Source of the DNA: Streptomyces sp. NBC_01446 | Lineage (GTDB): Bacteria > Actinomycetota > Actinomycetes > Streptomycetales > Streptomycetaceae | Length of the DNA: 64,000 nt | Reading direction: 5' to 3' | Assembly (NCBI RefSeq): GCF_026340095.1 | Contig: NZ_JAPEPO010000001.1 | Span: 8,180,470-8,244,469, forward strand | In this document: positions 7,835 to 16,463 of the stretch, in pieces | Layout: every line of letters begins with the position of its first letter | Numbering within the stretch: position 1 is the first letter of the stretch | Program-made: the position numbers and the translations under genes | Notes under the pieces: generated by a model | Told to the model about the DNA's origin: nothing | What the model saw: the letters and a program-made list of their open reading frames with translations, nothing else | Database searches by the model: none

Positions 7835-8677
7835 ATGATCAAGCTTCGCATGGTAGCGACGACACTCTGCGCGGGAGCGCTGGCCGTTCCATTCCTGCTG
7901 TCGCAGGCCCAGGACGCTGATGCGCAAATGACCTCGCACGTCACGTCGGAGGTCGCACAAGACGCCGCAGAAGCGCTTCGGGTGGACTACGAGAGCGGAA
8001 CCCTGAACTCAGGGGTCGAAGGCCTGACCACCACACACGCGACAGCACCGGACGCGTCCGGCGTCGTACAGCCCGGGCACGCAGGCTCGTACGCGGTCCA
8101 GCACAAGGTGACGCTCGGCGATCCGGCGTACGAGTCCAACGGCGCGCCACGCAGCGAGAGCGCGACGGACCTGCTTGAAGCAGGGCAGTTCAACGTGGGC
8201 GACATCCAGCGCTACGAGTTCAGTGTGCTGCTCAAGGACTGGAAGCCGTACGAGCCGGGAGACAGCGAGTCGGGCGACATCATCTTCCAGGGCAAGTACG
8301 CGGGCGGCAATGTCCCGGCGTTCTACCTCATGACGAAGCGCAACGAGGTGGCGTTCCGGTCGCCGCACCTGAACAAGCAGACGACAGTCGTGCCGGACCT
8401 CCGTCCCTACATCAACAAGTGGATGAACTTCCGCGTGGACGCGCGCTGGACCACCGACGAGACGGGCTACTTCAAGGTCTCCGCGCAGCTCCCGGGGCAG
8501 GCGGACTACACGCAGATCTTCTCGTACGACAACGTGCGCACCTACCAGCCGGAGAACCCTGCCGACCACGGCTACATCAAGTGGGGGCTCTACCGTCCCT
8601 CGGAATCGATCGAGAACGGCGACGTACCCACGCGGATCGTCCAGCACGACGACATCCGCATCTTCGACCTGTCGTGA
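7835..8677 (+). CDS. Secreted polysaccharide lyase (heparin lyase I-like fold)
   Basis: 280-aa exported protein starting at ATG 7835. It has a Sec signal (MIKLRMVATTLCAGALAVPFLLSQ) with cleavage expected near ADA-QM at about residue 31. The mature part fits the jelly-roll polysaccharide lyase family that includes heparin lyase I and glucuronan lyases: RYEFSVLLKDWKP, DIIFQGKYAGGNVPAFYLM, NKWMNFRVDARW and HGYIKWGLYRP are typical strands. It should cut an acidic (uronate-containing) polysaccharide outside the cell by beta-elimination. The gene is about 50 bp upstream of a Tat-exported beta-propeller gene and near a sugar importer, so the oligosaccharide products are probably taken up locally. 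The exact substrate cannot be read from sequence. Confidence 0.75.
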   Translation: MIKLRMVATTLCAGALAVPFLLSQAQDADAQMTSHVTSEVAQDAAEALRVDYESGTLNSGVEGLTTTHATAPDASGVVQPGHAGSYAVQHKVTLGDPAYESNGAPRSESATDLLEAGQFNVGDIQRYEFSVLLKDWKPYEPGDSESGDIIFQGKYAGGNVPAFYLMTKRNEVAFRSPHLNKQTTVVPDLRPYINKWMNFRVDARWTTDETGYFKVSAQLPGQADYTQIFSYDNVRTYQPENPADHGYIKWGLYRPSESIENGDVPTRIVQHDDIRIFDLS

Positions 8678-8726
8678 CGTGAATCCGCAGGCTCGATCCG
8701 CAGACTCAACACATCGAGGAGCACAC

Positions 8727-10748
8727 ATGACCGACAGTTCTTCCCTGAGCAGGCGCCGACTGCTCCAGGCCGGTGGCGCGTTGGGGCTGGCGGCGGTCGC
8801 CGAATCCCTCGTCGCCACGCAGGCTCATGCCGCGGACGATGCGGGGCCCGCAACCGTGGTGACCGATCTGGGCCCGGGCCTTGTCCAGTTCTCGCTGATG
8901 AGCGGGCTCCTGGTCGGTGACATCGTCTACATAGGGTCACGCAACCTGAACCCGCCCAGCGTGATCGGGTTCCATCTCCCGAGCCGCAAGGTCGTCTCGC
9001 ACACCACCTTCGACGCAGGGCCCGAGCCCTCCATCCAGGCGCTCGCCGCGGACTCCACCGGCAGGTATCTCTACATCGGCTTCCTGGTCAAGGCCGACCA
9101 GGGCAAGCCGAACCTCTTCCGATGGGACCTGAAGACGCCGGACAAGCCCGCCGTGGCCATCGGCAGGACCGAAGACCGCGACATCCGCGATCTGGCGGTC
9201 GCCCCCGACGGCATGGTCTACGCCGTGGGCGGCGCCCCGGGCAAGGCGCCCGTCCTGTGGGAGTACGACCCCGCCACTGGCACCGTCACCGACCGGGGCA
9301 CCCCCGACCCGAAGGCGACCCTGGCCAGGGCGGTCGCGGCCTCCGACACTACCGTCTTCTTCGGCGCGGGCAGCGTCCTCGCCGGCGGAGGTGGCGCGAG
9401 CAAGGCGTCTCTGTTCGCCTTCGACCGAGAGACACACACGTTCACCTCCGTCGTGCCCAAGGAGATGGAGAAGGACCCCAGCCTGCGGGAACTCACTGTC
9501 ACGGACGGGCACTTGGTCGTCGGCACTTCGGGCGCGGTCGATCCCGCGAAGTTCGCCGTGATGGACCTGAAGGACCTCTCCTCGTACACCGTGGTGCCCA
9601 CGGACGGCACGACGGTCAAGTCGTTCGCCGCCGACGAAGAGCGCATCTACTTCGCCTCGGACACGGGCGTGAAGGCCTACTCGAAGGCGGACAAGACGAT
9701 TTCCGCGGTCGAGTTCGACGGGCCCGACCTCGGCGAGATCTGGGGTGTGGACCACGTCGACGGAAAGCTGGCGGTCGTTTCGGGCTACGGCTTCGTCGCC
9801 GAGATCGATGTGTCGGCCCGTACGTCGGTGATCACCGACCTGCACGACGCGGGTGCGGTCGCCGGGGCGCAGGCGGGCATGGGGATCGCCGCCGGCCGCG
9901 GGTACGTCTACCTCGGCGGCAACGGCGCCATCGCCCGGCACAATCTGAAGACCGGCGAGGTCGTCAACCTCCAGGCGCCCGGCGAGGCCAAGGACGCCGA
10001 AGTGATCGAAGGCGTCCTGTACACCGGCCAGTACAACGCGCAGGGCATCTGGCGGTACGACCCCGCCAAGCGACAGCAACCGCGGCAGACCGCGCACTTC
10101 CCCAGTGAGCAGAACCGGCCGCTGGACCTCTCGTGGGACCCGTACAACAAGCTGCTCCTCGTCGGTGTGCAGTCCGACACCGAGGGCGGCGGCGCCCTGT
10201 GGACGTACTCCCCCAAGACCGGGAAGTCGGCCTCCTACGTCAATCCGATCGACGACGTCCAGCTTGTCCGGGCCGTGGTCAACCGGGACGGCATCGCCTA
10301 TCTGGGCGGCGACAACGCCTCCCAGGAGGGGCCGCGCGCCACGATCGTCGCTGTCGATCCGGTCACCGGCAAGGAGAAGTGGCGCGTCGATACGCAACAG
10401 TCCGCCGGGGTGGCGGCCCTGGCGGTGCAAGGACGAAACCTCTACGGACTCACTACGGCGGGCAAGTTGTTCGTCATCGACGTGAACACCCGGAAGACGG
10501 TGCACACCGCCGATGCGAGCAGTGTCTCCAAGGGCTTCGCCGCGATGGTCGTCAACCGTGGCGTGGTCTACGGCGTCTCGGACACCACGCTCTTCCGCTT
10601 CCACCCGAAGACGTTCGCCCTCACCACCGTCGTAGCAGGCATCAACGGCGCCTGGTACAGCGGCCCGCACGTCAACGTCCACGGGGGCCGGCTCTACACC
10701 CTCCGCGACCACAACCTCGTCGAGGTCGACGACAGGCCGTCGCGCTGA
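8727..10748 (+). CDS. Tat-exported beta-propeller (PQQ/WD-like repeat) protein
   Basis: 673-aa protein from ATG 8727, chosen because GAGGAG lies just upstream and the twin-arginine signal SRRRLLQAGGALGLAAVAES starts at residue 8; longer starts would bury it. The signal ends near AHA-AD. The rest is a series of about 45-residue blade repeats (LYIGF.., YAVGGAPGKAPVLWEYDPATG, GVLYTGQYNAQGIWRYDP, IAYLGGDNASQEGP..VAVDPVTGKEKW), enough for a large propeller with a PQQ-like C-terminal half. No catalytic residues are obvious. It may bind or cleave the polysaccharide attacked by the lyase encoded just upstream, with which it probably shares a transcript. Confidence 0.7.
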   Translation: MTDSSSLSRRRLLQAGGALGLAAVAESLVATQAHAADDAGPATVVTDLGPGLVQFSLMSGLLVGDIVYIGSRNLNPPSVIGFHLPSRKVVSHTTFDAGPEPSIQALAADSTGRYLYIGFLVKADQGKPNLFRWDLKTPDKPAVAIGRTEDRDIRDLAVAPDGMVYAVGGAPGKAPVLWEYDPATGTVTDRGTPDPKATLARAVAASDTTVFFGAGSVLAGGGGASKASLFAFDRETHTFTSVVPKEMEKDPSLRELTVTDGHLVVGTSGAVDPAKFAVMDLKDLSSYTVVPTDGTTVKSFAADEERIYFASDTGVKAYSKADKTISAVEFDGPDLGEIWGVDHVDGKLAVVSGYGFVAEIDVSARTSVITDLHDAGAVAGAQAGMGIAAGRGYVYLGGNGAIARHNLKTGEVVNLQAPGEAKDAEVIEGVLYTGQYNAQGIWRYDPAKRQQPRQTAHFPSEQNRPLDLSWDPYNKLLLVGVQSDTEGGGALWTYSPKTGKSASYVNPIDDVQLVRAVVNRDGIAYLGGDNASQEGPRATIVAVDPVTGKEKWRVDTQQSAGVAALAVQGRNLYGLTTAGKLFVIDVNTRKTVHTADASSVSKGFAAMVVNRGVVYGVSDTTLFRFHPKTFALTTVVAGINGAWYSGPHVNVHGGRLYTLRDHNLVEVDDRPSR

Positions 10749-10791
10749 GCGGCCGCTGTCCCTTCATGAATACCCGTGATCCAAGCCGATG

Positions 10792-10830
10792 TTGACCTTT
10801 GATTGATATCTTTCGGTTATCGAGTGAAAG
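10792..10830 (+). promoter_or_regulatory. Promoter with overlapping palindromic operator before the DeoR/LacI regulator
   Basis: A -35 TTGACC (10792-10797), 17-bp spacer and GGTTAT (10815-10820) form a plausible promoter. The inverted repeat CTTTC-n11-GAAAG (10810-10830) covers the -10. The regulator gene starts 35 bp downstream, so autorepression is likely. Confidence 0.5.
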
Positions 10831-10865
10831 AGGACTACTCACTCGCTACCGAGAGGGGACTGAAG

Positions 10866-11957
10866 GTGTTGGCTGATGAGCGGCGGCAAGCGATCCTGCG
10901 CGCGGTGGAGCGCGAAGGTTCGATCACGGTGAAGGAACTGGCGGCGGAGATGGGCGTCTCCGCCGTCACCTTGCGCCAGGACGTACGGGAACTGGCAGGC
11001 CGGGGACTGCTCACTCGTGTGCACGGCGGTGCGAGGGCGCTGGTTCCCGCGGCCGACGTGCCGGCAGCGGAGTCTCCGGCCCCGGCCCCGCCCGCCGCGG
11101 GGGAGCGTTACGTGGTCGGGTTGGTGGTGCCTCCTGGCGGCTACTACTACGCAGAGGTGATCCGCGGCGTTCAGGACGCGGCCCGCTCGCGCGGTGTCCG
11201 CGTCGTGCTGGCCGTGTCGGGTGAGTCTCTTGCGGAGAACCAGGAGCAGGTCCGCCACCTGATGGCCGGCGGCATCGACAGCCTGCTCCTGATGCTGCAC
11301 CCGGGCCTGCGCCCTCTGGACGAGGCCGAGCAGTGGCTGAGCGGCCTTGAGGTGCCTGCTGTCCTGGTGGAGCGCCGGGCGGGGCTACGGGCCGGCCGGC
11401 TTGAGCAGGTGGCTTCCGACCACGCCTACGGTGCGGCGCTGGCGGTACGTCACCTCGCTGGGCTGGGATACGAGAAAGTGGCCCTGGTCGCCAGGGCCGA
11501 GAGCCCGAACACGGCTCTCCTCAGTGCTGGATATGCCGAAGCCGTGGAGGCCATGGGTCTGACGCCGGGGCCGGAGTACCGCATCACCACTTCTGGTGCT
11601 GCGGCTTTGGCCGACGCGCGTTTCGAGGAAGTGGTCCAGGCCGTGGAAGCCGGTGAGGTGCGGGCGGCGTTGGTGCACAACGACATCGATGCCATCGCTC
11701 TCGTCGGCATTCTGCGCGCTCGGGGGCTGCGTGTGCCGGAGGATCTGGCCCTGGTCACCTACGACGACGAGGTCGCCGAGTTGAGCGAGGTCCCCCTCAC
11801 CGCGGTGGCTCCTCCCAAGCAGGCGGTGGGGGCGTGGGCCCTGGACCTGGCGGTACGCCGGCTGTCCGACCCCTCCACGCCACTGGCCGAGATTCTGCTG
11901 CGCCCGGAGCTGAGGGTGCGTGCGTCCTGCGGCGCCGACCGCCGGACCAGCGCCTGA
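10866..11957 (+). CDS. DeoR-HTH / LacI-type sugar-binding hybrid transcriptional regulator
   Basis: 363 codons from GTG 10866, the start that follows a purine-rich GAGAGGGGA about 8 nt upstream; an earlier in-frame start at 10803 would overlap the promoter. Residues 1-55 form a DeoR-type winged helix (ADERRQAILRAVEREGSITV, GVSAVTLRQDVREL, RVHGGARAL). Residues about 80-355 form a periplasmic-binding-protein-like sensor of the LacI group (VGLVVPPGGYYYAEVIRGVQ, LVERR, SDHAYGAALAVRHLAGLGY, YDDEVAELSEVPLTAV). This architecture is common in Streptomyces sugar operons. It lies between the lyase/propeller pair and the ABC importer, and similar inverted repeats precede its own gene (10810) and the binding-protein gene (11977). 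Confidence 0.85.
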   Translation: MLADERRQAILRAVEREGSITVKELAAEMGVSAVTLRQDVRELAGRGLLTRVHGGARALVPAADVPAAESPAPAPPAAGERYVVGLVVPPGGYYYAEVIRGVQDAARSRGVRVVLAVSGESLAENQEQVRHLMAGGIDSLLLMLHPGLRPLDEAEQWLSGLEVPAVLVERRAGLRAGRLEQVASDHAYGAALAVRHLAGLGYEKVALVARAESPNTALLSAGYAEAVEAMGLTPGPEYRITTSGAAALADARFEEVVQAVEAGEVRAALVHNDIDAIALVGILRARGLRVPEDLALVTYDDEVAELSEVPLTAVAPPKQAVGAWALDLAVRRLSDPSTPLAEILLRPELRVRASCGADRRTSA

Positions 11958-11976
11958 TCATGTGATGCCATATTGC

Positions 11977-12034
11977 TTCGTTTCTAACAAACGAAAGTGA
12001 ATCCATTGACTAGCTGTCGTCTGTAACGAATGAT
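11977..12034 (+). promoter_or_regulatory. Palindromic operator and promoter of the sugar ABC operon
   Basis: A perfect 7-5-7 inverted repeat TTCGTTT-CTAAC-AAACGAA (11977-11995) sits directly upstream of TTGACT (12006-12011) and a possible -10 AATGAT (12029-12034, 17-bp spacing). The solute-binding gene starts at 12071. It is the best candidate binding site for the hybrid regulator encoded upstream. Confidence 0.6.
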
Positions 12035-12070
12035 TGCGGTGACACCCAAGCGAACGATCGGTGGCACATC

Positions 12071-13375
12071 ATGTTTCGTAGACGTCTGACGGCGATGGTC
12101 TGTTCTGTCGCGGCACTCGGCCTGCTGGCCACGGGATGTGGCGGCACGGACAACGGAGGATCCGCGGCGGAGAAGAAGACCGGCGAGGTCACCTTCTGGT
12201 CCTTCGTCAAGGGTTCCGACAAGGTGGCTGAGGCCTTCAACCGGACGCATCCCGACATCAAGGTGAACTTCGAGACGGTGCCGTCGGGCCAGGAGTACTA
12301 CTCCAAGCTCTCGAACGCCGTGAAGGCCGGTACCGTCCCGGACGTTGCGGTGGTCGAGTACCCCCAGCTGCCGGAGTTCGCCACTCAGGGCAAGCTGGAG
12401 AGCCTCGACGGAACTCTTGGCCCCTTGGTGGACAAGCGCTTTCCGCAGTCGACAAGGAAGTTGGTCCAGCTGGGGGGCAAGACGTGGGGTGTACCCCGCG
12501 ACGCCGCGCCGCTGATGCTCTACTACCGCAACGACTTCTTCAAGACGCACAAGATCGACGTCCCCAAGACGTGGGCCGAGTACCGGAACATGACCGAGCG
12601 GGTGAAGAAGGCCGACCCGAAGGCCCGCGGCGGGGTCCTGTACACCGACAACCCGGGACTGCTGAGCGCCCTCACCTGGCAGGCCGGATCACAGTGGTTC
12701 TCCACGAAAAAGGACGCCTGGAAGGTCTCGCTCGACGACGCCCCCTCCCGGAAGGTGGCCGACTTCTGGGGCGACCTCGCCCGGAAGGACCTCGTCAGCT
12801 CACTGAGCTCGCTCGACCCGTTCTGGACGAGCGTCCAGCAGAACCGGACCGTCGCCTACGTCTGCGCGAGCTGGTGCGCAGGAGCGCAGCAGGCAACCGT
12901 CGCCGACCAGAAGGGCAAGTGGGCCGTGGCCCCGGTGCCGACCTGGGACGGCAAGCCGGCCTCCGCGATGTACGGCGGCTCATCCTTCGTCGTCCCGAAG
13001 GGTGCCAAGAACAGCGGCGCCGCCGCGGAGTTCATCAAGTGGATCACCACCGACCCCGTGGGCATGAAGGCGTGGGTCTCCTCCGGCACCAGCAGCATGT
13101 TCCCGGCCGACCCCGAGCTCGTGCCGGTCACCAAGTCCGCTTTCCCCACTGACTACTTCGGCGGCCAGGACGTATACGCCGTGGGCAGCAAGTCGTACGA
13201 CGCGGTCGTGCCCGGATGGACGTGGGGCCCCGTCATGGGGACCACGAACACCGCCATCATCGACCAACTCCCGAAGGTCGCCGAGGGCAACGTGAAGCTC
13301 TCCGACGTCCTCACCGGCGCGCAGAAGGCCACCGTCAAGGACATCCAGCACCGCGGTATGACGCTCGCCCCGTAG
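12071..13375 (+). CDS. Sugar ABC transporter solute-binding lipoprotein
   Basis: 434-aa extracellular binding protein. The N-terminus MFRRRLTAMVCSVAALG leads to the lipobox LLATGC, so the mature protein is anchored through C24. The body is the type I carbohydrate-binding family (GEVTFWSFVKGSDKVAEAFNRTHPDIKV, AGTVPDVAVVEYPQLPEFATQG, YYRNDFF, SSFVVPKGAKNSGAAAEFIKWI). It delivers a sugar, probably an oligosaccharide from the upstream lyase, to the two permeases encoded downstream. No ATP-binding subunit is encoded nearby. In Streptomyces such importers are commonly energised by the shared ATPase MsiK; that is inference here. Confidence 0.92.
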   Translation: MFRRRLTAMVCSVAALGLLATGCGGTDNGGSAAEKKTGEVTFWSFVKGSDKVAEAFNRTHPDIKVNFETVPSGQEYYSKLSNAVKAGTVPDVAVVEYPQLPEFATQGKLESLDGTLGPLVDKRFPQSTRKLVQLGGKTWGVPRDAAPLMLYYRNDFFKTHKIDVPKTWAEYRNMTERVKKADPKARGGVLYTDNPGLLSALTWQAGSQWFSTKKDAWKVSLDDAPSRKVADFWGDLARKDLVSSLSSLDPFWTSVQQNRTVAYVCASWCAGAQQATVADQKGKWAVAPVPTWDGKPASAMYGGSSFVVPKGAKNSGAAAEFIKWITTDPVGMKAWVSSGTSSMFPADPELVPVTKSAFPTDYFGGQDVYAVGSKSYDAVVPGWTWGPVMGTTNTAIIDQLPKVAEGNVKLSDVLTGAQKATVKDIQHRGMTLAP

Positions 13376-13388
13376 TCGCGAAACCCCT

Positions 13389-13426
13389 GGTGAGCCAGTG
13401 CCGGCACCGCCAGCACCCGGCTCACC
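13389..13426 (+). promoter_or_regulatory. Stem-loop between binding-protein and permease genes
   Basis: GGTGAGCC (13389-13396) pairs exactly with GGCTCACC (13419-13426), with a further inner GTGC/GCAC pairing. There is no T-tract. Such intergenic hairpins commonly let the binding protein be made in excess over the permeases, by partial termination or mRNA stabilisation. Confidence 0.4.
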
Positions 13427-13459
13427 CGCACTTTCCCGCTCTCATTGAGGAAGGCCGGT

Positions 13460-14356
13460 ATGGCAAGCCTGTCAGCCCGTGCCCAGCGACGCACCGCCGC
13501 GATGCTCCTGGCACCGTTCTTCGTTCTCTTCAGCGCCGTCACCGTGGCCCCGCTGCTCTACGCGGGCTGGATGAGCCTGTTCACCACCCGCACGTCCGGC
13601 CTCGGCTTCGGCGGCACCGAAGAGGTCTTCGCCGGTCTGGACAACTACGTCCGCGCCCTGTCGGACCCGGCGTTCCGCGACGGATTCATCACCATCGCCG
13701 CCTACGTCGCGATCTATATCCCGGTGATGATCGGCGGCGCGCTGGCCCTCGCCCTGCTGCTGGACTCGGCGCTGGTCAAGGCACGCGCCTTCTTCCAGCT
13801 GGCGCTGTTCCTCCCGCACGCGGTGCCCGGTCTGATCGCGGCGCTCATCTGGGTCTACCTGTACACCCCGGGGCTGAGCCCGGTGATCGGCTTCCTCAGC
13901 GCCGGTGGCCTCGACATCAGCTTCTTGTCGGCGGACAACGCGGTGTTCTCGGCGGCGAACATCGCCGTCTGGGAGTGGATCGGCTACAACATGGTGATCT
14001 TCTACGCCGCGCTCCAGGCGGTGCCGGGCGAGACCCTCGACGCGGCGAAGATCGACGGTGCGGGCGGCATCCGTACCGCCCTGTCGATCAAGGTGCCCAT
14101 GATCCGCCCGGCCATCGCCCTGTCCGTGCTGTTCACGGTGATCGGGTCCGTCCAGCTCTTCACGGAACCGAAGGTCATCTACAGCGCCTCCAGCTCGATC
14201 GGCAGCAGCTGGACGCCCAACATGTACGTCCAGGCCGCCGCCTTCACCCACAACGACTTCGGTCTGGCAGCAGCAGCCTCGCTGCTCATCGCGCTGTTCG
14301 CCGCGGTGCTGTCCTTCCTAGTCACCCGTTTTTCGCGCAGCAGGAGCCAGGCGTGA
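13460..14356 (+). CDS. Sugar ABC transporter permease (MalF/UgpA-like)
   Basis: 298-aa inner-membrane permease from ATG 13460, with GAGGAAGG upstream. It has six predicted membrane helices, beginning MLLAPFFVLFSAVTVAPLLYAGW. The cytoplasmic coupling loop has the EAA-like motif ETLDAAKIDGAGGIRTALSIKVPMIRP (about residues 192-218), which contacts the ATPase. It forms a heterodimer with the next gene product, whose GTG overlaps this gene's TGA (GTGA). Confidence 0.92.
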   Translation: MASLSARAQRRTAAMLLAPFFVLFSAVTVAPLLYAGWMSLFTTRTSGLGFGGTEEVFAGLDNYVRALSDPAFRDGFITIAAYVAIYIPVMIGGALALALLLDSALVKARAFFQLALFLPHAVPGLIAALIWVYLYTPGLSPVIGFLSAGGLDISFLSADNAVFSAANIAVWEWIGYNMVIFYAALQAVPGETLDAAKIDGAGGIRTALSIKVPMIRPAIALSVLFTVIGSVQLFTEPKVIYSASSSIGSSWTPNMYVQAAAFTHNDFGLAAAASLLIALFAAVLSFLVTRFSRSRSQA

Positions 14357-15306
14357 CCAAGACAACGACACTCAGCGCCCCGGCGCCCACCGCGGCGGCC
14401 CCCGACCGGAAGAGCCGGAGCAGGCCGACCGGGCGCAGTCCGCGGAGCCCCCGCAAGCGCTCCTCGGCCCTGCTGTCCAAGACCGGCGTGACCGCGATGC
14501 TGGGCCTCGCCGCCCTCTACACACTCCTGCCGATGCTCTGGCTGGTCCTGTCGTCCACCAAGAGCCGCAAGGACCTCTTCGCGACCAACGGCTTCGCACC
14601 GGGCAAGGACTTCGCGCTCTTCGACAACCTCAGCCACCTGTTCCAGGTCGACAACGGCATCTATCTGCGCTGGTTGGCGAACACGGTCCTGTACGCGGGT
14701 GTCGGCGCGCTGCTGGCCACGGTGTTCAGCGTGGCCGCTGGGTACGCGTTCGACAAACTCGCCTTCCCCGGCAAGGAGAAGCTCTTCTCCTTCGTCCTGC
14801 TGGGCGTCATGGTCCCCGGAACCGCAATGGCGATCCCGCTGTACCTGATCGCTGCCAAAGCCGGTCTGGTGAACACCTTCTGGGGCGTGTTCGTCCCCGG
14901 CCTCGTCTTCCCGTTCGGGGTCTACCTCGCCCGCGTGTTCAGCGCGGCCTACGTACCCAACGAGGTGCTGGAGGCCGCCCGGATGGACGGGGCCGGCGAG
15001 TTCAAGGCCTTCTGCCGCATCGCCTTCCCCATGCTCGCACCCGCCTTCGTGACCATCTTCCTCTTCCAGTTCACCCAGATCTGGAACAGCTTCTTCCTGC
15101 CCCTGGTGATGCTGTCCGACAAGCACCTCTATCCGGTCAACCTCGGGCTGTACGTCTGGTACTCGTCCGCGCTCTCCCAAGGACACCCGCAGGACTACCT
15201 CCTGGCCGTCGTCGGATCGCTGGTGTCCGTCGCCCCCCTGATCGTCCTCTTCCTGATGCTCCAGCGGTACTGGAAGTCCGGCATGACCGCCGGCGCGGTC
15301 AAGTAG
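14353..15306 (+). CDS. Sugar ABC transporter permease (MalG/UgpE-like)
   Basis: 317 aa from GTG 14353, translationally coupled to the preceding permease by a 4-nt overlap. A long, basic, proline-rich N-terminal tail of about 45 residues (APAPTAAAPDRKSRSRPTGR) precedes the first helix (MLGLAALYTLLPMLWLVL), longer than usual for this family. The EAA loop is EVLEAARMDGAGEFKAFCRIAFPMLAP. The C-terminus LQRYWKSGMTAGAVK is typical. It works with the MalF-like partner and the binding lipoprotein. Confidence 0.92.
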   Translation: MTKTTTLSAPAPTAAAPDRKSRSRPTGRSPRSPRKRSSALLSKTGVTAMLGLAALYTLLPMLWLVLSSTKSRKDLFATNGFAPGKDFALFDNLSHLFQVDNGIYLRWLANTVLYAGVGALLATVFSVAAGYAFDKLAFPGKEKLFSFVLLGVMVPGTAMAIPLYLIAAKAGLVNTFWGVFVPGLVFPFGVYLARVFSAAYVPNEVLEAARMDGAGEFKAFCRIAFPMLAPAFVTIFLFQFTQIWNSFFLPLVMLSDKHLYPVNLGLYVWYSSALSQGHPQDYLLAVVGSLVSVAPLIVLFLMLQRYWKSGMTAGAVK

Positions 15307-15327
15307 GCCATCGTCTTGAGGATCCCC

Positions 15328-16338
15328 ATGCCATCCACCCAGCCACGCCCGCGCGCCCTGTTCGCCATGGGCTGCCCACACCGCGATGCCCTCTTCCCGC
15401 CGACCGCCGTCCAACGGCTGACCCGTCACGTCGACATCGATCCGCAGCTCGTCGCCGAGGACTTCGGCCAGGTTCCGGACCTGGCGACTGTCGAACTCCT
15501 GATCACATCCTGGGGATGCCCCCCGCTCGACGACACCGTGCTGGCCCGAATGCCGGCCTTGAAGGCCGTCGTACACGCCGCGGGAAGCGTGAAACACCAC
15601 GTGACCGAGGCGTGCTGGGACCGCGGACTCCTCGTCTCCACCGCGGCCGCCGCCAACGCCGTACCTGTCGCTGAGTACACCGTCGCCGCAGTCCTCTTCG
15701 CCAACAAGCGAGTACTGGAGATCGGCGGGCTCTACCGCGAACATCGAGCCGCCCTGGACTGGTCGGCGCGCTTTCCCGGCTTCGGCAACTACCGCAAGAC
15801 CGTCGGCGTGGTGGGCGCATCCCTGGTGGGGCGCAGGGTGCTGGAGCTGCTGCGCCCCTACGACTTCGAAGTCCTGCTGGCCGATCCGCACATCGACGCG
15901 GCGACGGCCGAGGCGTTGGGAGCCCGGCTCGTCGACCTCGAGGAGATGCTCGCTGTCTGCGACGTCGTCTCGCTCCACGCCCCCGCTCTGCCCGAGACCT
16001 ACCATCTGATGGATGCCCACAGGCTGTCGCTCCTGCGGGACGGCGCCACACTCATCAACACCGGGCGGGGCTCGCTCATCGACACCCAGGCCCTCACCGC
16101 AGAAGCCTCGTCAGGACGCATCCACGCCGTCCTCGACGTCACCGATCCCGAGGTGCTGCCGCAGACATCGCCGCTGTACTCGCTGCCCAACGTACTCCTG
16201 ACCCCGCATATCGCCGGCTCGCTCGGCGGCGAGCTCGAGCGCATCACCCGGAGCGCCCTGGACGAGGTCGAACGCTACTGCGCCGGGCGGGAGTTCAACC
16301 ATCCCGTGACCCGCGCGGCCCTGACGACTTCCGCGTGA
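15328..16338 (+). CDS. D-isomer-specific 2-hydroxyacid dehydrogenase
   Basis: 336-aa NAD-dependent oxidoreductase of the D-2-hydroxyacid dehydrogenase family. ATG 15328 follows GAGG at 6-nt spacing, 21 bp after the permease stop, so it is in the same operon. The catalytic domain surrounds a Rossmann fold starting at TVGVVGASLVGRRVLELL, with the acidic cofactor-selecting residue in LLADPHID. The catalytic Arg lies in INTGRGSLID and the general-acid His in LLTPHIAGS. The family reduces 2-keto acids or oxidises D-hydroxyacids. Here it may handle a keto-acid formed from the unsaturated uronate products of the lyase, but that substrate is inference. Confidence 0.85.
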   Translation: MPSTQPRPRALFAMGCPHRDALFPPTAVQRLTRHVDIDPQLVAEDFGQVPDLATVELLITSWGCPPLDDTVLARMPALKAVVHAAGSVKHHVTEACWDRGLLVSTAAAANAVPVAEYTVAAVLFANKRVLEIGGLYREHRAALDWSARFPGFGNYRKTVGVVGASLVGRRVLELLRPYDFEVLLADPHIDAATAEALGARLVDLEEMLAVCDVVSLHAPALPETYHLMDAHRLSLLRDGATLINTGRGSLIDTQALTAEASSGRIHAVLDVTDPEVLPQTSPLYSLPNVLLTPHIAGSLGGELERITRSALDEVERYCAGREFNHPVTRAALTTSA

Positions 16339-16463
16339 GTTCCTGGGCGACCGACGCTCATCCCTGTACTGCTGGATCGGGGGTTGCCGCCCTGCCTTGA
16401 CCCCATTACAACGCGGGCCCGACCTCCGCAACTCCCATGCCTGTCACACCTCGGAGTGCCACC

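Noticed and set aside
13216..14352. Upstream extension of the MalG-like permease frame over the MalF gene
   Set aside because: The MalF protein has all its helices and EAA loop in the other frame; the permease start at GTG 14353 overlaps its stop, as usual.
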